In this document: piece after piece, positions 1-9,513 of the stretch
Layout of the letters: every line of letters begins with the position of its first letter
How positions within the stretch are numbered: position 1 is the first letter of the stretch
Source: Veillonella ratti
GTDB lineage: Bacteria > Bacillota > Negativicutes > Veillonellales > Veillonellaceae
Direction of reading: 5' to 3'
DNA: 63,130 nucleotides
Assembly: GCF_003992115.1 (NCBI RefSeq)
Contig: NZ_RQUX01000013.1
Coordinates: forward strand, 1-63,130
Translations under genes and position numbers: made by a program
The notes under the pieces: generated by a model
Seen by the model: the letters and a program-made list of their open reading frames with translations, nothing else
Databases searched by the model: none
Told to the model about the DNA's origin: nothing

Positions 1-49
1 AAGAGCCGTTATAGTGTGACTAGGTCATCTCTGTTAAGGAGGTGAGATC

Positions 50-124
50 ATGAGTGTATTCGAAGCTTTATCCTTGATGATAGCTTTCGCTACTCTAGTG
101 GTCTTACTTCTACATGAAAAATGA
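50..124 (+). CDS. Holin-like type I toxin peptide, 24 aa
   Basis: The ORF runs from ATG at 50 to TGA at 122-124 and encodes 24 residues: an acidic start (MSVFEAL), a hydrophobic helix (about residues 6-21) and a short charged tail HEK. This matches small holin-like toxin peptides of Firmicutes type I toxin-antitoxin systems (Hol-Tox family; family assignment from memory). An ideal ribosome site AAGGAGG lies at 36-42, seven bases before the ATG. A hairpin terminator begins at the stop codon. The leader (18-28) can pair with 121-131 of the same mRNA with one mismatch, a common way such toxins delay translation. The peptide would act in the inner membrane. The toxin promoter lies upstream of the window. 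Confidence 0.7.
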   Translation: MSVFEALSLMIAFATLVVLLLHEK

Positions 125-218
125 CCTAATCGTTAAGTAACGACTAGGCCATTTCTCATTTTACCAAGTTTTCACAGAGATGAGCCTAGCGCTACGAAAC
201 ACTATGACGGCTCGTCTT
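120..218 (-). ncRNA. Candidate antisense antitoxin RNA
   Basis: A transcript starting near 218 from the minus-strand promoter at 225-253 would run convergently into the 3' end of the toxin mRNA and be complementary to its terminator region. Its first ~45 bases resemble the toxin mRNA leader. It also carries an 8-codon ORF (ATG at 159, stop at 133) aligned with the toxin start. The 3' end is unknown and set arbitrarily. This is inferred from promoter position and type I precedent, with no direct evidence of expression. Confidence 0.45.
122..162 (+). terminator. Terminator of the toxin mRNA
   Basis: A stem of about 13 base pairs with G-U pairs (122-135 with 138-151) is followed by a T-rich tract at 152-162. 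It overlaps the toxin stop codon and lies inside the region covered by the proposed antisense RNA. Confidence 0.7.
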
Positions 219-224
219 GTATAT

Positions 225-253
225 ATCTTAACGCAATAATATATACACGTCAA
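225..253 (-). promoter_or_regulatory. Promoter of the antisense RNA
   Basis: On the minus strand, TTGACG (-35, 248-253), a 17-base spacer and TAAGAT (-10, 225-230) form a good vegetative promoter. It points away from surE towards the toxin gene. Confidence 0.55.
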
Positions 254-265
254 GTAAAGCAATAC

Positions 266-1033
266 TCACTTCTTAATCGTCCCCAAAATTTCTTTCATTT
301 GAGCGGTACCTTCGTCATCCTGTTGTTTCCAAGTAAGAGCTACCACCGTCACCTTACCTTCTTTGATAGATGCTACGTCAGTCGGAGTTTCTTCCGGTTC
401 AAAAGATAATTTACCGCCAATCCAATAATATTTACGACCTTTACGATCTTCGCGCGGATCGATAATATCGTAATACATTTGCATGCCTTGGTCGAGGATT
501 TCACAGTTATCCCAACCTACCGGTCCTTCTTTGGCAAAATTCATATTCAACAGACCCTTAAATTGCTGTTTTTCAAACACTTCACCTATGAATTCACGAA
601 TGAACGGCATAATTTCAGCACTCCGTTTTTTACTATACCGTTCAACGGAAACCGCTAAGGCCGGCACTTTATAGAACATGGCTTCCATGGCTGCACTGAC
701 AGTACCGGAATATAAAGCATCAGAACCTAAGTTAAAACCATTGTTGACACCGGATACTACCATGTCCGGCATGTCATTTTTCAAAAAGTGAGACAACGCA
801 AATTTCATGCAATCTGTCGGCGTTCCCGTTACGGCAAAGCGTCTCGGATTGTCTTCCTCGTCTGAAAAACGGCGCAACCGTACCGGCATCTGAATGGTAA
901 TGGCATGCGATTTGGCACTTTGTTCCACTTCCGGTGCAATAACCGTTACGCGATGCTCTTTGGCAAGTTCCGCGCCTAAATCTAATATCCCGTTGGCCCA
1001 TACGCCGTCATCATTTGTTAATAAAATGTGCAT
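266..1033 (-). CDS. surE: 5'-nucleotidase SurE
   Basis: SurE is a metal-dependent phosphatase acting on 5'- and 3'-nucleoside monophosphates and short polyphosphate in the cytoplasm. The 255-residue length is normal. The metal site is complete: NDDG at 7-10, Ser39, and SGVNNG at 94-99 with Asn97. The TGTPTDC segment at 69-75 is also typical. The gene stands apart from its neighbours, with its own 235-base upstream region. The reading frame starts at the ATG giving MHILLTNDDG, the family's normal N-terminus. The stop codon lies beside the antisense promoter of the toxin locus. Confidence is high. Confidence 0.95.
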   Translation of the reverse strand: MHILLTNDDGVWANGILDLGAELAKEHRVTVIAPEVEQSAKSHAITIQMPVRLRRFSDEEDNPRRFAVTGTPTDCMKFALSHFLKNDMPDMVVSGVNNGFNLGSDALYSGTVSAAMEAMFYKVPALAVSVERYSKKRSAEIMPFIREFIGEVFEKQQFKGLLNMNFAKEGPVGWDNCEILDQGMQMYYDIIDPREDRKGRKYYWIGGKLSFEPEETPTDVASIKEGKVTVVALTWKQQDDEGTAQMKEILGTIKK

Positions 1034-1230
1034 AGTCGTTTATAGATCCTTTCTTTTCACCATAAAACAGGCTACTCACTTCATAAGATAATAGCCATCT
1101 ATCTATTATTATATAGAGATTTTTAATACAAGTCCACCAAAAAGCATGAACATTGACAGCAACGAATGTATCTAACTTCTATATCGTAACAATATATCAA
1201 TAAATAATTTCTTCTATATATCATATATGC
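1034..1230. other. Upstream region of surE
   Basis: About 200 AT-rich bases. A 19-base segment at 1171-1189 (TCTAACTTCTATATCGTAA) differs at one base from a segment upstream of fdhF (56611-56629). No gene was seen. Confidence 0.4.
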
Positions 1231-1261
1231 AAAAAAGTGCCTACGCTACTAGGCACTTTTT
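1231..1261 (-). terminator. Terminator after the glycosyltransferase gene
   Basis: A hairpin of AAAAAGTGCCT and its complement with an 8-base loop is flanked by A and T runs. On the minus strand it ends the guaB-to-glycosyltransferase transcript. Its symmetry would also allow termination in the other direction. Confidence 0.8.
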
Positions 1262-1268
1262 AACAGTT

Positions 1269-2534
1269 TTATTTCTTTATCGATTTATCCGCATCACCCA
1301 TGCGCGTCAATTTCACTTCACCAAGCGAAACGCCGCGTGTATGCTGGGTATGGGCCCACACTTTATCATGTCGATTCAAATAACCGAGGAAGGTTACCGG
1401 AACCCAGCTGTACATGAAAAGCGGGTACACCAAGTAATAGAGCCAAACTTTAGGTGGAACCTTAATAGTTGCCAACACGATAAGCGGGAATAAATACTGC
1501 CCGATACCGATGATGGTCCACACGGTTACCGGTAAAATCTGGTAAATAATATTCGTATAAATCGGCACATACGCATTAATATAGGTCATTATCAGATAGA
1601 ACGTCGATACCAACAAGAAATACGGCTGACTAATCTGAATAATACCGTCTAAAATACGTAAGTTCCCCTGCTTAATCCCTTCAACAAACAGTTTCGGAAT
1701 ATAGCGTTCGCCACAATCAAAATGCCCTTGTGCCCAACGCTTACGCTGCCGCCATGATTGCATAAAGGTCAACGGTTTTTCATCATACACGATGGCATCA
1801 TGAGCCCACGTTGTTTTCACCCCATGAATCAAAAGCTTCATGGAAAATTCCATGTCTTCGGTCAAACAATTACAATCCCATCCATAGGTCTTAATAATGT
1901 CCGTACGGATACACATACCCGTACCGCCGAGCGCGGTCGATAAGCCAAGGTTATATTTAGCTAAATGCCACATGTGATTCACTTGCCAGAAAGCAATCGC
2001 AAATGTGCCTGCCACCCACGTATCTGTTGGGTTCTTTGCATTTAAATAGCCTTGAATAACCGGCTCTCCCAATTCTAAGTGGTAATTCATTTCAGCTAAG
2101 AAATGAGGATGTACCAGATTATCAGCGTCAAAAATTACGAAGGCATCATACTCGCGGTCCATTTCGTAGATGCGGTTAAACATCCAGCCCATGGCATAGC
2201 CCTTACCTACCTCTTCTTTATTTTCACGCTCATGCACAATCGCACCGGCATTGCGAGCTATCTCAGCTGTCTTGTCGGTACAATTATCAGCTACTACAAA
2301 AATATCGTACAGCTCTTTTGGATAGTCAAGAATCTTCAAATTCTCTACCAATTGACCGACAACGGCCTCTTCATTATGAGCACATACAATAATGGCAAAT
2401 GAGTTCTTAGGCGTATAATTCTTTTTTTCTTTCCTTCGCCACATGCCCGCTACGGCCAACACGAAATAATAAAGCGTATAAAATACGATTATTACCTGTA
2501 GCGGAATCATGAGAAGGTCAAGAATATAATCCAT
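1269..2534 (-). CDS. Membrane GT2 processive glycosyltransferase
   Basis: This is a family 2 glycosyltransferase of the BcsA/IcaA type, which polymerises or transfers sugars at the inner membrane. An N-terminal membrane segment (about 5-30) precedes the catalytic domain (about 45-280), and several C-terminal helices follow. The catalytic signature is complete: Asp83, DADN at 136-139, TED at 225-227 and QRKRW at 263-267. The QxxRW motif points to a processive enzyme. The substrate cannot be told from sequence. It is the last gene of a run with pssA, psd and a TagA-family transferase, so an envelope polymer or glycolipid role is plausible. It starts 14 bases after pssA and is followed by a terminator. 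Confidence 0.85.
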   Translation of the reverse strand: MDYILDLLMIPLQVIIVFYTLYYFVLAVAGMWRRKEKKNYTPKNSFAIIVCAHNEEAVVGQLVENLKILDYPKELYDIFVVADNCTDKTAEIARNAGAIVHERENKEEVGKGYAMGWMFNRIYEMDREYDAFVIFDADNLVHPHFLAEMNYHLELGEPVIQGYLNAKNPTDTWVAGTFAIAFWQVNHMWHLAKYNLGLSTALGGTGMCIRTDIIKTYGWDCNCLTEDMEFSMKLLIHGVKTTWAHDAIVYDEKPLTFMQSWRQRKRWAQGHFDCGERYIPKLFVEGIKQGNLRILDGIIQISQPYFLLVSTFYLIMTYINAYVPIYTNIIYQILPVTVWTIIGIGQYLFPLIVLATIKVPPKVWLYYLVYPLFMYSWVPVTFLGYLNRHDKVWAHTQHTRGVSLGEVKLTRMGDADKSIKK

Positions 2535-2548
2535 TTACGTCCTTCACC

Positions 2549-3220
2549 TCACCGTTTTACAAGATTAATAGTTGTGTTACAAATACCAAATACGGCGTAC
2601 AGGGCAAAGATAAGAACCGGCCATGAATGCCAATCCCACACTAAAGCTAACACGCCAAGAATCGCAACAATAATTAAAGCCAATGTATTTACCGGATCGG
2701 CACCTTTGCCTTTGAAATCCGGATGATGCACCCGACTTACCATTAAATAGCCGACTACCACCATTAAAACCATCAAAAGCCATTCCGGTAAACGAATGCC
2801 GGATAAAACATAGGTTGCGGCCATACAGCCGGCAGCCGGAATCGGCAAACCTAAGAAGTAACCATGTACTTCATCAGTCATGATGTTAAAACGAGCTAAA
2901 CGGAAAGCACCGAATACGGAGAAAGCTAACAAAGGCACATAGCCAAGCCAGCCGGTATGACTCAATTGATACATGTATAACATGTAAGCCGGTGCAACCC
3001 CGAAACCAACCACATCCGCCAAGGAGTCTAATTCACGCCCCATTGGTCCGGATACGCCCAGTGCGCGAGCTACACGGCCGTCACAGCCGTCAGACAATAA
3101 GGATAATAACACACAAATTGCTGCTAACGTAAATTCACCTTGGGCCGCGAAAGTTATGCCTACGACGCCAAAGGATAGATTAGCAGCCGTAAACAAATTT
3201 GGAAATATAGACTTATCCAT
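2549..3220 (-). CDS. pssA: CDP-diacylglycerol-serine O-phosphatidyltransferase
   Basis: PssA joins CDP-diacylglycerol and serine to make phosphatidylserine, the precursor of phosphatidylethanolamine. The CDP-alcohol phosphotransferase motif is present (DGRVAR at 47-52, Gly61, Asp65, Asp69) within a multi-helix membrane protein of 223 residues. I chose the internal ATG at 3220 (MDKSIFPNLF) because it matches the family N-terminus and has GGGAGG upstream. The frame is open further 5' but that part overlaps psd. The first eight bases overlap the end of psd (ATGGATAA), which suggests translational coupling of the two consecutive enzymes. Confidence 0.92.
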   Translation of the reverse strand: MDKSIFPNLFTAANLSFGVVGITFAAQGEFTLAAICVLLSLLSDGCDGRVARALGVSGPMGRELDSLADVVGFGVAPAYMLYMYQLSHTGWLGYVPLLAFSVFGAFRLARFNIMTDEVHGYFLGLPIPAAGCMAATYVLSGIRLPEWLLMVLMVVVGYLMVSRVHHPDFKGKGADPVNTLALIIVAILGVLALVWDWHSWPVLIFALYAVFGICNTTINLVKR

Positions 3221-3857
3221 TTTTTTGCAGCCTCCCGATAATCGATTCTCCGCCACGTACATAATCGCCTTTTTTAACAGTAATCTCTACTGATTTAGGC
3301 ACGAAAACTTCTGTACAAGATCCGAATTTAATCATCCCGTACAGTTCTCCTTTGGCCAGATTCTTACCTAAATCTGTCCACGATATAATACGTCGCGCTA
3401 ATAATCCTGCGATTTGAGTAACTAAAATTTCAATTTTACCATTGTCAATGCCAATGGAGTGACGTTCGTTTTCAAAACCGACCGAATCTTTATAGGCCGG
3501 CAAAAATCCGCCACATGTATATTGTCGGAACGTAATTTTCCCTTCCATCGGTGCGCGATTTACGTGCACATCAAACACGGAAAGAAAAATCGTTACCTTC
3601 TTACATTCAGTATTTAAGAATAAATCTTCATACACTTCACTTACTTCCATTACCTTACCGTCAGCCGGTGATACCAGCACGTCCGGATCATTTGGAATTA
3701 CCCGTTTCGGATTTCTAAAAAAGAAGGTAAAAAAGCAAGCCAGTATAAATGGTATTATCGCCACATACGGGGAGATAAAATATCCCACCAGAAATGCTAT
3801 AAGAAAAGTTACGCCGATAAAAGGGTAACCATCTTTAACAATAAACCCTGTGGGCAT
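3213..3857 (-). CDS. psd: Phosphatidylserine decarboxylase proenzyme, short type
   Basis: Psd converts phosphatidylserine to phosphatidylethanolamine and gains its pyruvoyl cofactor by self-cleavage. The short form (214 residues) has an N-terminal membrane hairpin (about 10-47). The cleavage site is Gly179-Ser180 in the context KFGSC, with the new alpha chain starting at Ser180. Ser followed by Cys is a slight variation. The start at 3857 (MPTGFIVKDG) lies 14 bases after the upstream gene and has GAGGTGG before it. An earlier in-frame start at 3899 would overlap that gene and lacks support. It is coupled to pssA. Confidence 0.93.
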   Translation of the reverse strand: MPTGFIVKDGYPFIGVTFLIAFLVGYFISPYVAIIPFILACFFTFFFRNPKRVIPNDPDVLVSPADGKVMEVSEVYEDLFLNTECKKVTIFLSVFDVHVNRAPMEGKITFRQYTCGGFLPAYKDSVGFENERHSIGIDNGKIEILVTQIAGLLARRIISWTDLGKNLAKGELYGMIKFGSCTEVFVPKSVEITVKKGDYVRGGESIIGRLQKNG

Positions 3858-3871
3858 CTCGCACCACCTCT

Positions 3872-4597
3872 CTATTTTTTTGATTGCTTCACCGCCCACA
3901 TAAACTTAGGTAACGCCATCATTCGGCCGATGCGTTGCGGTTGATTGAGCAATCGATATAACCATTCTAAACGATTTCGTTGCATCCATTCGGGCGCTCT
4001 TTTTACATGGCCCGCCATAACATCAAAGGAACCGCCCAAGCCGATAGCGACTACTTTATCTAAATGAGACAGTTTGGAAGTAATCCATTTTTCCTGTTTT
4101 GGCACACCTAAGGCCACCAGGACAAGTTTAGCTCCACCATCTTCAATGGCTTTTATAATTTCAACTTCTTCTTGCTCATCAAAAAAGCCGGAGTGGATAC
4201 CGACTACCTGTAAAGGACCAATGCTAGCCTCCATATTCTTTACAGCTTGCTCCGCTATACCGGGGGCTGCGCCGAAAAAATACACAGGCGTTTTATGTTG
4301 TGCTGCTTCTTGCAATAAGGCTACCGCCAAATCACAACCGGCCACACGTTCGGGAATGTGCTGCCCTAATTGCTCGGCAGCCCATAGCACGCCGGCCCCG
4401 TCGGGGACGGCCATATCTGCTTGTTTTAAAATTTGGTGCAATTCTTTATCGTGACGGGCGCGCATAACCATTTCAGCGTTAACCGTGACTACAGTATGTA
4501 GCCCCGGCTCAGAATATAAATTCTGTACACGCTGAACTGCTTCTTTCATGGTTATGACATCAACCGGCACATCGAGAATGCTCAATTGATTTCGCAA
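3872..4597 (-). CDS. WecG/TagA/CpsF-family glycosyltransferase
   Basis: This is a GT26 enzyme, the family that adds N-acetylmannosamine-type sugars to lipid-linked acceptors in teichoic acid or enterobacterial antigen synthesis. The 241-residue protein carries the TVN (38-40) and PDG (65-67, Asp66) active-site segments and the conserved GVPKQEKW and GGSFD blocks. It appears to start at TTG (4597), with GAGGTG eight bases upstream. In a diderm Firmicute the product may be a lipopolysaccharide or other envelope glycan, and the acceptor is unknown. It lies between guaB and psd with short gaps. Confidence 0.85.
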   Translation of the reverse strand: MRNQLSILDVPVDVITMKEAVQRVQNLYSEPGLHTVVTVNAEMVMRARHDKELHQILKQADMAVPDGAGVLWAAEQLGQHIPERVAGCDLAVALLQEAAQHKTPVYFFGAAPGIAEQAVKNMEASIGPLQVVGIHSGFFDEQEEVEIIKAIEDGGAKLVLVALGVPKQEKWITSKLSHLDKVVAIGLGGSFDVMAGHVKRAPEWMQRNRLEWLYRLLNQPQRIGRMMALPKFMWAVKQSKK

Positions 4598-4616
4598 AAC
4601 AAATACACCTCAATAA

Positions 4617-6119
<1,503 letters not shown>

Positions 6120-6132
6120 TTAAATACTTGTC

Positions 6133-6318
6133 TTATTTCTCAGAGCGCATAACGCCGGCTTCCATAAAGTTATCTTTTTTCATATCAGTGAAAATAACTT
6201 TAACAGCTTCTTTTGGTACGCCTACAATGTCTACCGTTGCGTTGGTAATAGCTTCGCCCAATTTTTTCTTCTGTTCAAAGGTACGACCTTCAACAAGCTC
6301 CACATGAATAATTGGCAT
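6133..6318 (-). CDS. 4-oxalocrotonate tautomerase family protein
   Basis: A 61-residue protein of the tautomerase superfamily, whose members use an N-terminal proline as general base after removal of Met. Starting at 6318 gives MPIIHVELVEGR and places Pro2 correctly. GGAGG lies upstream, and the longer frame would block the proline. Such small homohexameric tautomerases are common and often have no known substrate. A good promoter (6400-6428) precedes it, so it probably leads the guaB transcript. Its stop codon lies at the edge of a palindrome (6109-6134). Confidence 0.85.
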   Translation of the reverse strand: MPIIHVELVEGRTFEQKKKLGEAITNATVDIVGVPKEAVKVIFTDMKKDNFMEAGVMRSEK

Positions 6319-6399
6319 TCTTCTCAACCTCCATCATCGTAAAACGAGTTTGTACAATATAGAAACGACTTTATCTATACTAGACTTTTCTATCATATT

Positions 6400-6428
6400 A
6401 TTATACTTTAAAAGACCTATTCTGTACA
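6400..6428 (-). promoter_or_regulatory. Promoter for the tautomerase-guaB operon
   Basis: On the minus strand, TGTACA (6423-6428), a 17-base spacer and a perfect TATAAT (6400-6405) lie about 80 bases before the tautomerase start. Confidence 0.65.
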
Positions 6429-6503
6429 TGCTAAAATACAGCTTTTTCTCAAATTCAATCGTCTAACTGCTAATTGAAAAGCAAAATCAAATTTCACAGT
6501 AAA

Positions 6504-8603
6504 TCAGCTGTACAAAATTCGTTGAAAACTTTCCCCAAATCGTCGTAACAGCTCAGGTTTCATCAATTTTACCGCCTCATCAAAGCCTAGCTTCGCAAGC
6601 CAATCTTTAGCGTCCTGACGGGCCGCTATCAGTAAATCAATATCTTTTAAAATATTGGCAATTCGTAGATCCGGCAGTCCCGATTGAGCCAATCCGAATA
6701 ATTGACCGGAACCGCGCAGCAATAAATCCTGCTCCGCCACTACAAAACCATCTTGCGTACTCGTCATAACGGCCAACCGCTGTTTGCTGTCTTCACTGTG
6801 ACTGTCGCTGACGAGGATGCAATAGGATTGCGTACTGCCACGGCCAACGCGTCCTCGGAGCTGATGAAGTTGCGACAGACCAAACCGCTCGGCCCCTTCT
6901 ACGCACATAATCGTTGCATTAGGCACATTAACGCCAACCTCGATAACCGTAGTAGATACCAAGAGCTTTATCGTTCCCTTATAATAAGCATCCATGATAG
7001 CTTCTTTATCGGCGGCACTCATGCGGCCGTGTACCAAACCGACACCGAATTTGTTATGATACTTTTCCGCCAATTCTTCATAAAGTTGTTCTGCCGCTAC
7101 CAAGTCCAGTTTTTCAGACTCTTCTACAAGCGGACACACCACATACACCTGATGACCGGCGGTCATTTCTTTTTCAAAAAAACGATGCAACCGTTCTTTG
7201 TAGGTTGAGTCCACCGCATAGGTCAAAACGGGCTTTCTCCCCGGTGGCATCTCTTTAATGAGGCTTACTTCCAAGTCACCGTAAATAGATAGCGTCATGG
7301 TGCGCGGAATGGGTGTCGCCGTCATAACGAGCATATGCGGATGATGGCCTTTACGCTGCAAAGTCGCTCGTTGTTCCACGCCGAAACGATGCTGCTCATC
7401 AATAATAACGAGGGCCAATTTTTTAAACGTCACCGAATCCTGAATGAGTGCGTGCGTACCGATAACGATATCAATCGTGCCGTCTGCGAGGCCTTCATAG
7501 ATAACCTGACGCTCCGCCGGCTTCGTAGAACCCGTTAAGAGTGCCATTTTTACCTGTCCAAGCCCTGCTGTTTGCCCCTGCTCCGTAGCTGCCTGCGCTA
7601 ACGGCTTCAGACCTGCCATCAACTCCGTCAACCCTTCATAGTGCTGCTGTGCCAAGATTTCCGTCGGTGCCATTAAAGCACCCTGGTAGCCATTCTCTAC
7701 TGCTTTTAATAAGGACAACGCCCCCACTACCGTTTTGCCGGAACCTACATCACCTTGCAATAAACGACGCATCGGTCGTTCATCTTCCATATCGGCAGCA
7801 ATCTCATTAAAAGCCTTTTGCTGATCACCGGTTAAAGCAAATGGCAAGGCTTTTAAAAAAGCCGGCACCAAATCACCGTTAGGCTGCATCTTAATGCCCA
7901 ATTCCGCCTGCTCCCGTTCCCGCAATAACAATAGCCCCGCTTGCATGATGAACAGCTCTTCATAAGCCAGTTGCTTGCGGGCTAAACCGTACCGCTCCAC
8001 CGTGAGCGGATTGTGCATCTCTTTAAACGCTTCATAACGCGTCATAAAATTATGTTCTTTCGTTATGTCCGTCGGCAATAACTCCGGCAAACTGTCATTG
8101 GCGGCAAACCAATTACTAATGGCATGACGTATAACAAACTGACTTACGCCGTCCACAAGGGGATACACGGGCACAATCCCGGCCTCCGCCACTTGCCCTT
8201 CCCGCAAAATCTCAATGTGGGGCGTATTCATCTGCAACGACCCGTACGCAAACTCAACCTTGCCGTACACATGCAAGCGTTGCCCCACTTTGTAAAAATT
8301 CTTCTTGTAGCCCTGATTAAATAAAACAACCTTTAAACGGCCCGTCGCATCGCCGATATAAATTTCCAAAATAGACAGACCGCGACGCGGCTTTTTCTCC
8401 TGAATATTTAAAACAGTTCCTTTCGTAGCACCTACGGCGCCTTGCTTCAACGCCCCAATAAGATAACTTACACTGCGATCTTCATAAGTCCTCGGGAAAT
8501 AAGTCAATAATGACGACACATCCGTAATGCCGAGCTTATTTAACTGTTTCACGCGCCCCGGACCTACGCCTTTTATCGTCAATAATGATTCATCCATACC
8601 CAT
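6504..8603 (-). CDS. recG: ATP-dependent DNA helicase RecG
   Basis: RecG remodels stalled replication forks and branched recombination intermediates. The 699-residue protein shows an N-terminal helix-hairpin-like segment (about 5-35), an OB-fold wedge domain (about 60-140), Walker A GDVGSGKT (284-291), DEQH (402-405), and the C-terminal helicase motifs. The start is either the first ATG (8603) or the third codon; AAGGA upstream fits both. It is transcribed divergently from rpmB. Confidence 0.96.
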   Translation of the reverse strand: MGMDESLLTIKGVGPGRVKQLNKLGITDVSSLLTYFPRTYEDRSVSYLIGALKQGAVGATKGTVLNIQEKKPRRGLSILEIYIGDATGRLKVVLFNQGYKKNFYKVGQRLHVYGKVEFAYGSLQMNTPHIEILREGQVAEAGIVPVYPLVDGVSQFVIRHAISNWFAANDSLPELLPTDITKEHNFMTRYEAFKEMHNPLTVERYGLARKQLAYEELFIMQAGLLLLREREQAELGIKMQPNGDLVPAFLKALPFALTGDQQKAFNEIAADMEDERPMRRLLQGDVGSGKTVVGALSLLKAVENGYQGALMAPTEILAQQHYEGLTELMAGLKPLAQAATEQGQTAGLGQVKMALLTGSTKPAERQVIYEGLADGTIDIVIGTHALIQDSVTFKKLALVIIDEQHRFGVEQRATLQRKGHHPHMLVMTATPIPRTMTLSIYGDLEVSLIKEMPPGRKPVLTYAVDSTYKERLHRFFEKEMTAGHQVYVVCPLVEESEKLDLVAAEQLYEELAEKYHNKFGVGLVHGRMSAADKEAIMDAYYKGTIKLLVSTTVIEVGVNVPNATIMCVEGAERFGLSQLHQLRGRVGRGSTQSYCILVSDSHSEDSKQRLAVMTSTQDGFVVAEQDLLLRGSGQLFGLAQSGLPDLRIANILKDIDLLIAARQDAKDWLAKLGFDEAVKLMKPELLRRFGESFQRILYS

Positions 8604-8744
8604 CTAATCCTTCCGACCATTTTTATAAAAACAAGTTTGCCCTACTGTGCTATAATATTATTATATCTTAAAACTAAGATATAGTGTAACATAAGAGTAG
8701 TAAAAACGAAGTAAAAGAATGTAACCGGTATTAAAAATTGCTAC

Positions 8745-8774
8745 TTGCTTTATTCTATCCCCTTGTGATAGAAT
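8745..8774 (+). promoter_or_regulatory. Promoter of rpmB
   Basis: TTGCTT (8745-8750), an 18-base spacer and TAGAAT (8769-8774) lie 40 bases before the rpmB start codon. Confidence 0.5.
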
Positions 8775-8814
8775 ACATATGTTATGTTGTAAATTATGCT
8801 TGGAGGTGGAAAAT

Positions 8815-9003
8815 ATGGCAAACCTTTGCGAAGTATGTGGCAAAACCACCGCTAGCGGTATGAACGTGAGTCACTCTCACATCCGCACGAAAAGGACCTG
8901 GAAGCCAAACATCCAGAGAGTACGAGCAATTGTAGACGGCGAAACCAAAAAGGTAAATGTATGCACTCGCTGCCTTCGTTCCGATAAAATTACACGCGCG
9001 TAA
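8815..9003 (+). CDS. rpmB: 50S ribosomal protein bL28
   Basis: bL28 is a small structural protein of the large ribosomal subunit. The 62-residue form is the zinc-binding type with CxxC pairs at Cys5/Cys8 and Cys50/Cys53. The start at 8815 (MANLCEVCGK) has GGAGGTGG before it. The frame extends further upstream, but that would add a non-family extension. It is monocistronic with its own promoter and terminator. Confidence 0.97.
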   Translation: MANLCEVCGKTTASGMNVSHSHIRTKRTWKPNIQRVRAIVDGETKKVNVCTRCLRSDKITRA

Positions 9004-9027
9004 AAAATAAGAAGGTACATGTACTCT

Positions 9028-9065
9028 AAAAGAGGCGGCCCCTAACAAAGGGGTCGCCTCTTTTT
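9028..9065 (+). terminator. Terminator of rpmB
   Basis: A GC-rich hairpin (AAAGAGGCG, CCCCT, loop, AGGGG, CGCCTCTTT) is followed by a T run. Confidence 0.9.
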
Positions 9066-9066
9066 A

Positions 9067-9313
9067 TTATAAAAAAATTACACCCTTTGCTGATTTCTAT
9101 AACTAAGGCACAATCTACCAGCGACCGATTCTGCAGCAACGCTGCAGACAGGGAGCCACACCACCGCTCATTCCACTAAATCCGCCCCTTCTCACACGCG
9201 TTGCTTATTCCTCTACCACAATTATATACATCGCTTATTCCTCTAAATCAGACCTCCCCCATAAAAAACATATCCCCTCGTCCCCCGTTTAAGGAGACAT
9301 ATATTCCCCTCCA
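9067..9313. other. Gene-free region with short repeats
   Basis: No credible gene was seen. It contains a perfect 8-bp-arm palindrome at 9130-9148 (TCTGCAGC, AAC, GCTGCAGA) and a 13-base direct repeat, GCTTATTCCTCTA, at 9203-9215 and 9233-9245. It is unusually rich in C and T on the plus strand (9240-9315). Confidence 0.5.
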
Positions 9314-9513
9314 CCGGCCAAATTAGACTGCGTTGGCACTGAAAAGGGACCTTCTCTCTAGGCACTATGATAATTTTAAAACAAAAAAATAATATCCTCT
9401 AAGCAAACTTTTCGAGCTTGACTCGCCAGTTTGCGTGAGGATATATTTTTTTGTTGAAATACTAGTACTCTAAGAGAAGGTCCCTTTTAAAAGTCACGCA
9501 TCTAATTGGCCGG
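9314..9513. repeat. 200-bp imperfect palindrome including the dgt stop
   Basis: The two ~95-base arms match along their length with small gaps. The outer ends are CCGGCCAAATTAGA (9314) and TCTAATTGGCCGG (ending 9513). An intermediate block AAAAGGGACCTTCTCT (from 9343) pairs with AGAGAAGGTCCCTTTT (ending 9488). An inner block around ATATCCTC and GCAAACT surrounds the centre near 9414. The last four dgt codons lie in the right arm. On the minus strand the inner hairpin is followed by a T-rich tract, so part of it may terminate dgt transcription. Confidence 0.85.

Larger units (their letters stand above)
3..214. repeat. Inverted repeat flanking the toxin ORF
   Basis: Bases 3-36 recur as a reverse complement at about 172-214. 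Both arms read GAGCCGTyATAGTGT, then CTAGG, then TCATCTCTGT, with an 8-base insertion and small indels between blocks. The left arm is the leader of the toxin mRNA. The right arm lies at the expected start of an antisense RNA. The similarity continues weakly through the ribosome site region to an ATGAG on both strands, which suggests an inverted duplication of the toxin gene's 5' region. Confidence 0.8.

Noticed and set aside
1-214. Insertion sequence or transposon flanked by the inverted repeat
   Set aside because: No transposase or target duplication. The repeat arms coincide with the two transcript leaders, which fits a toxin-antisense locus better.
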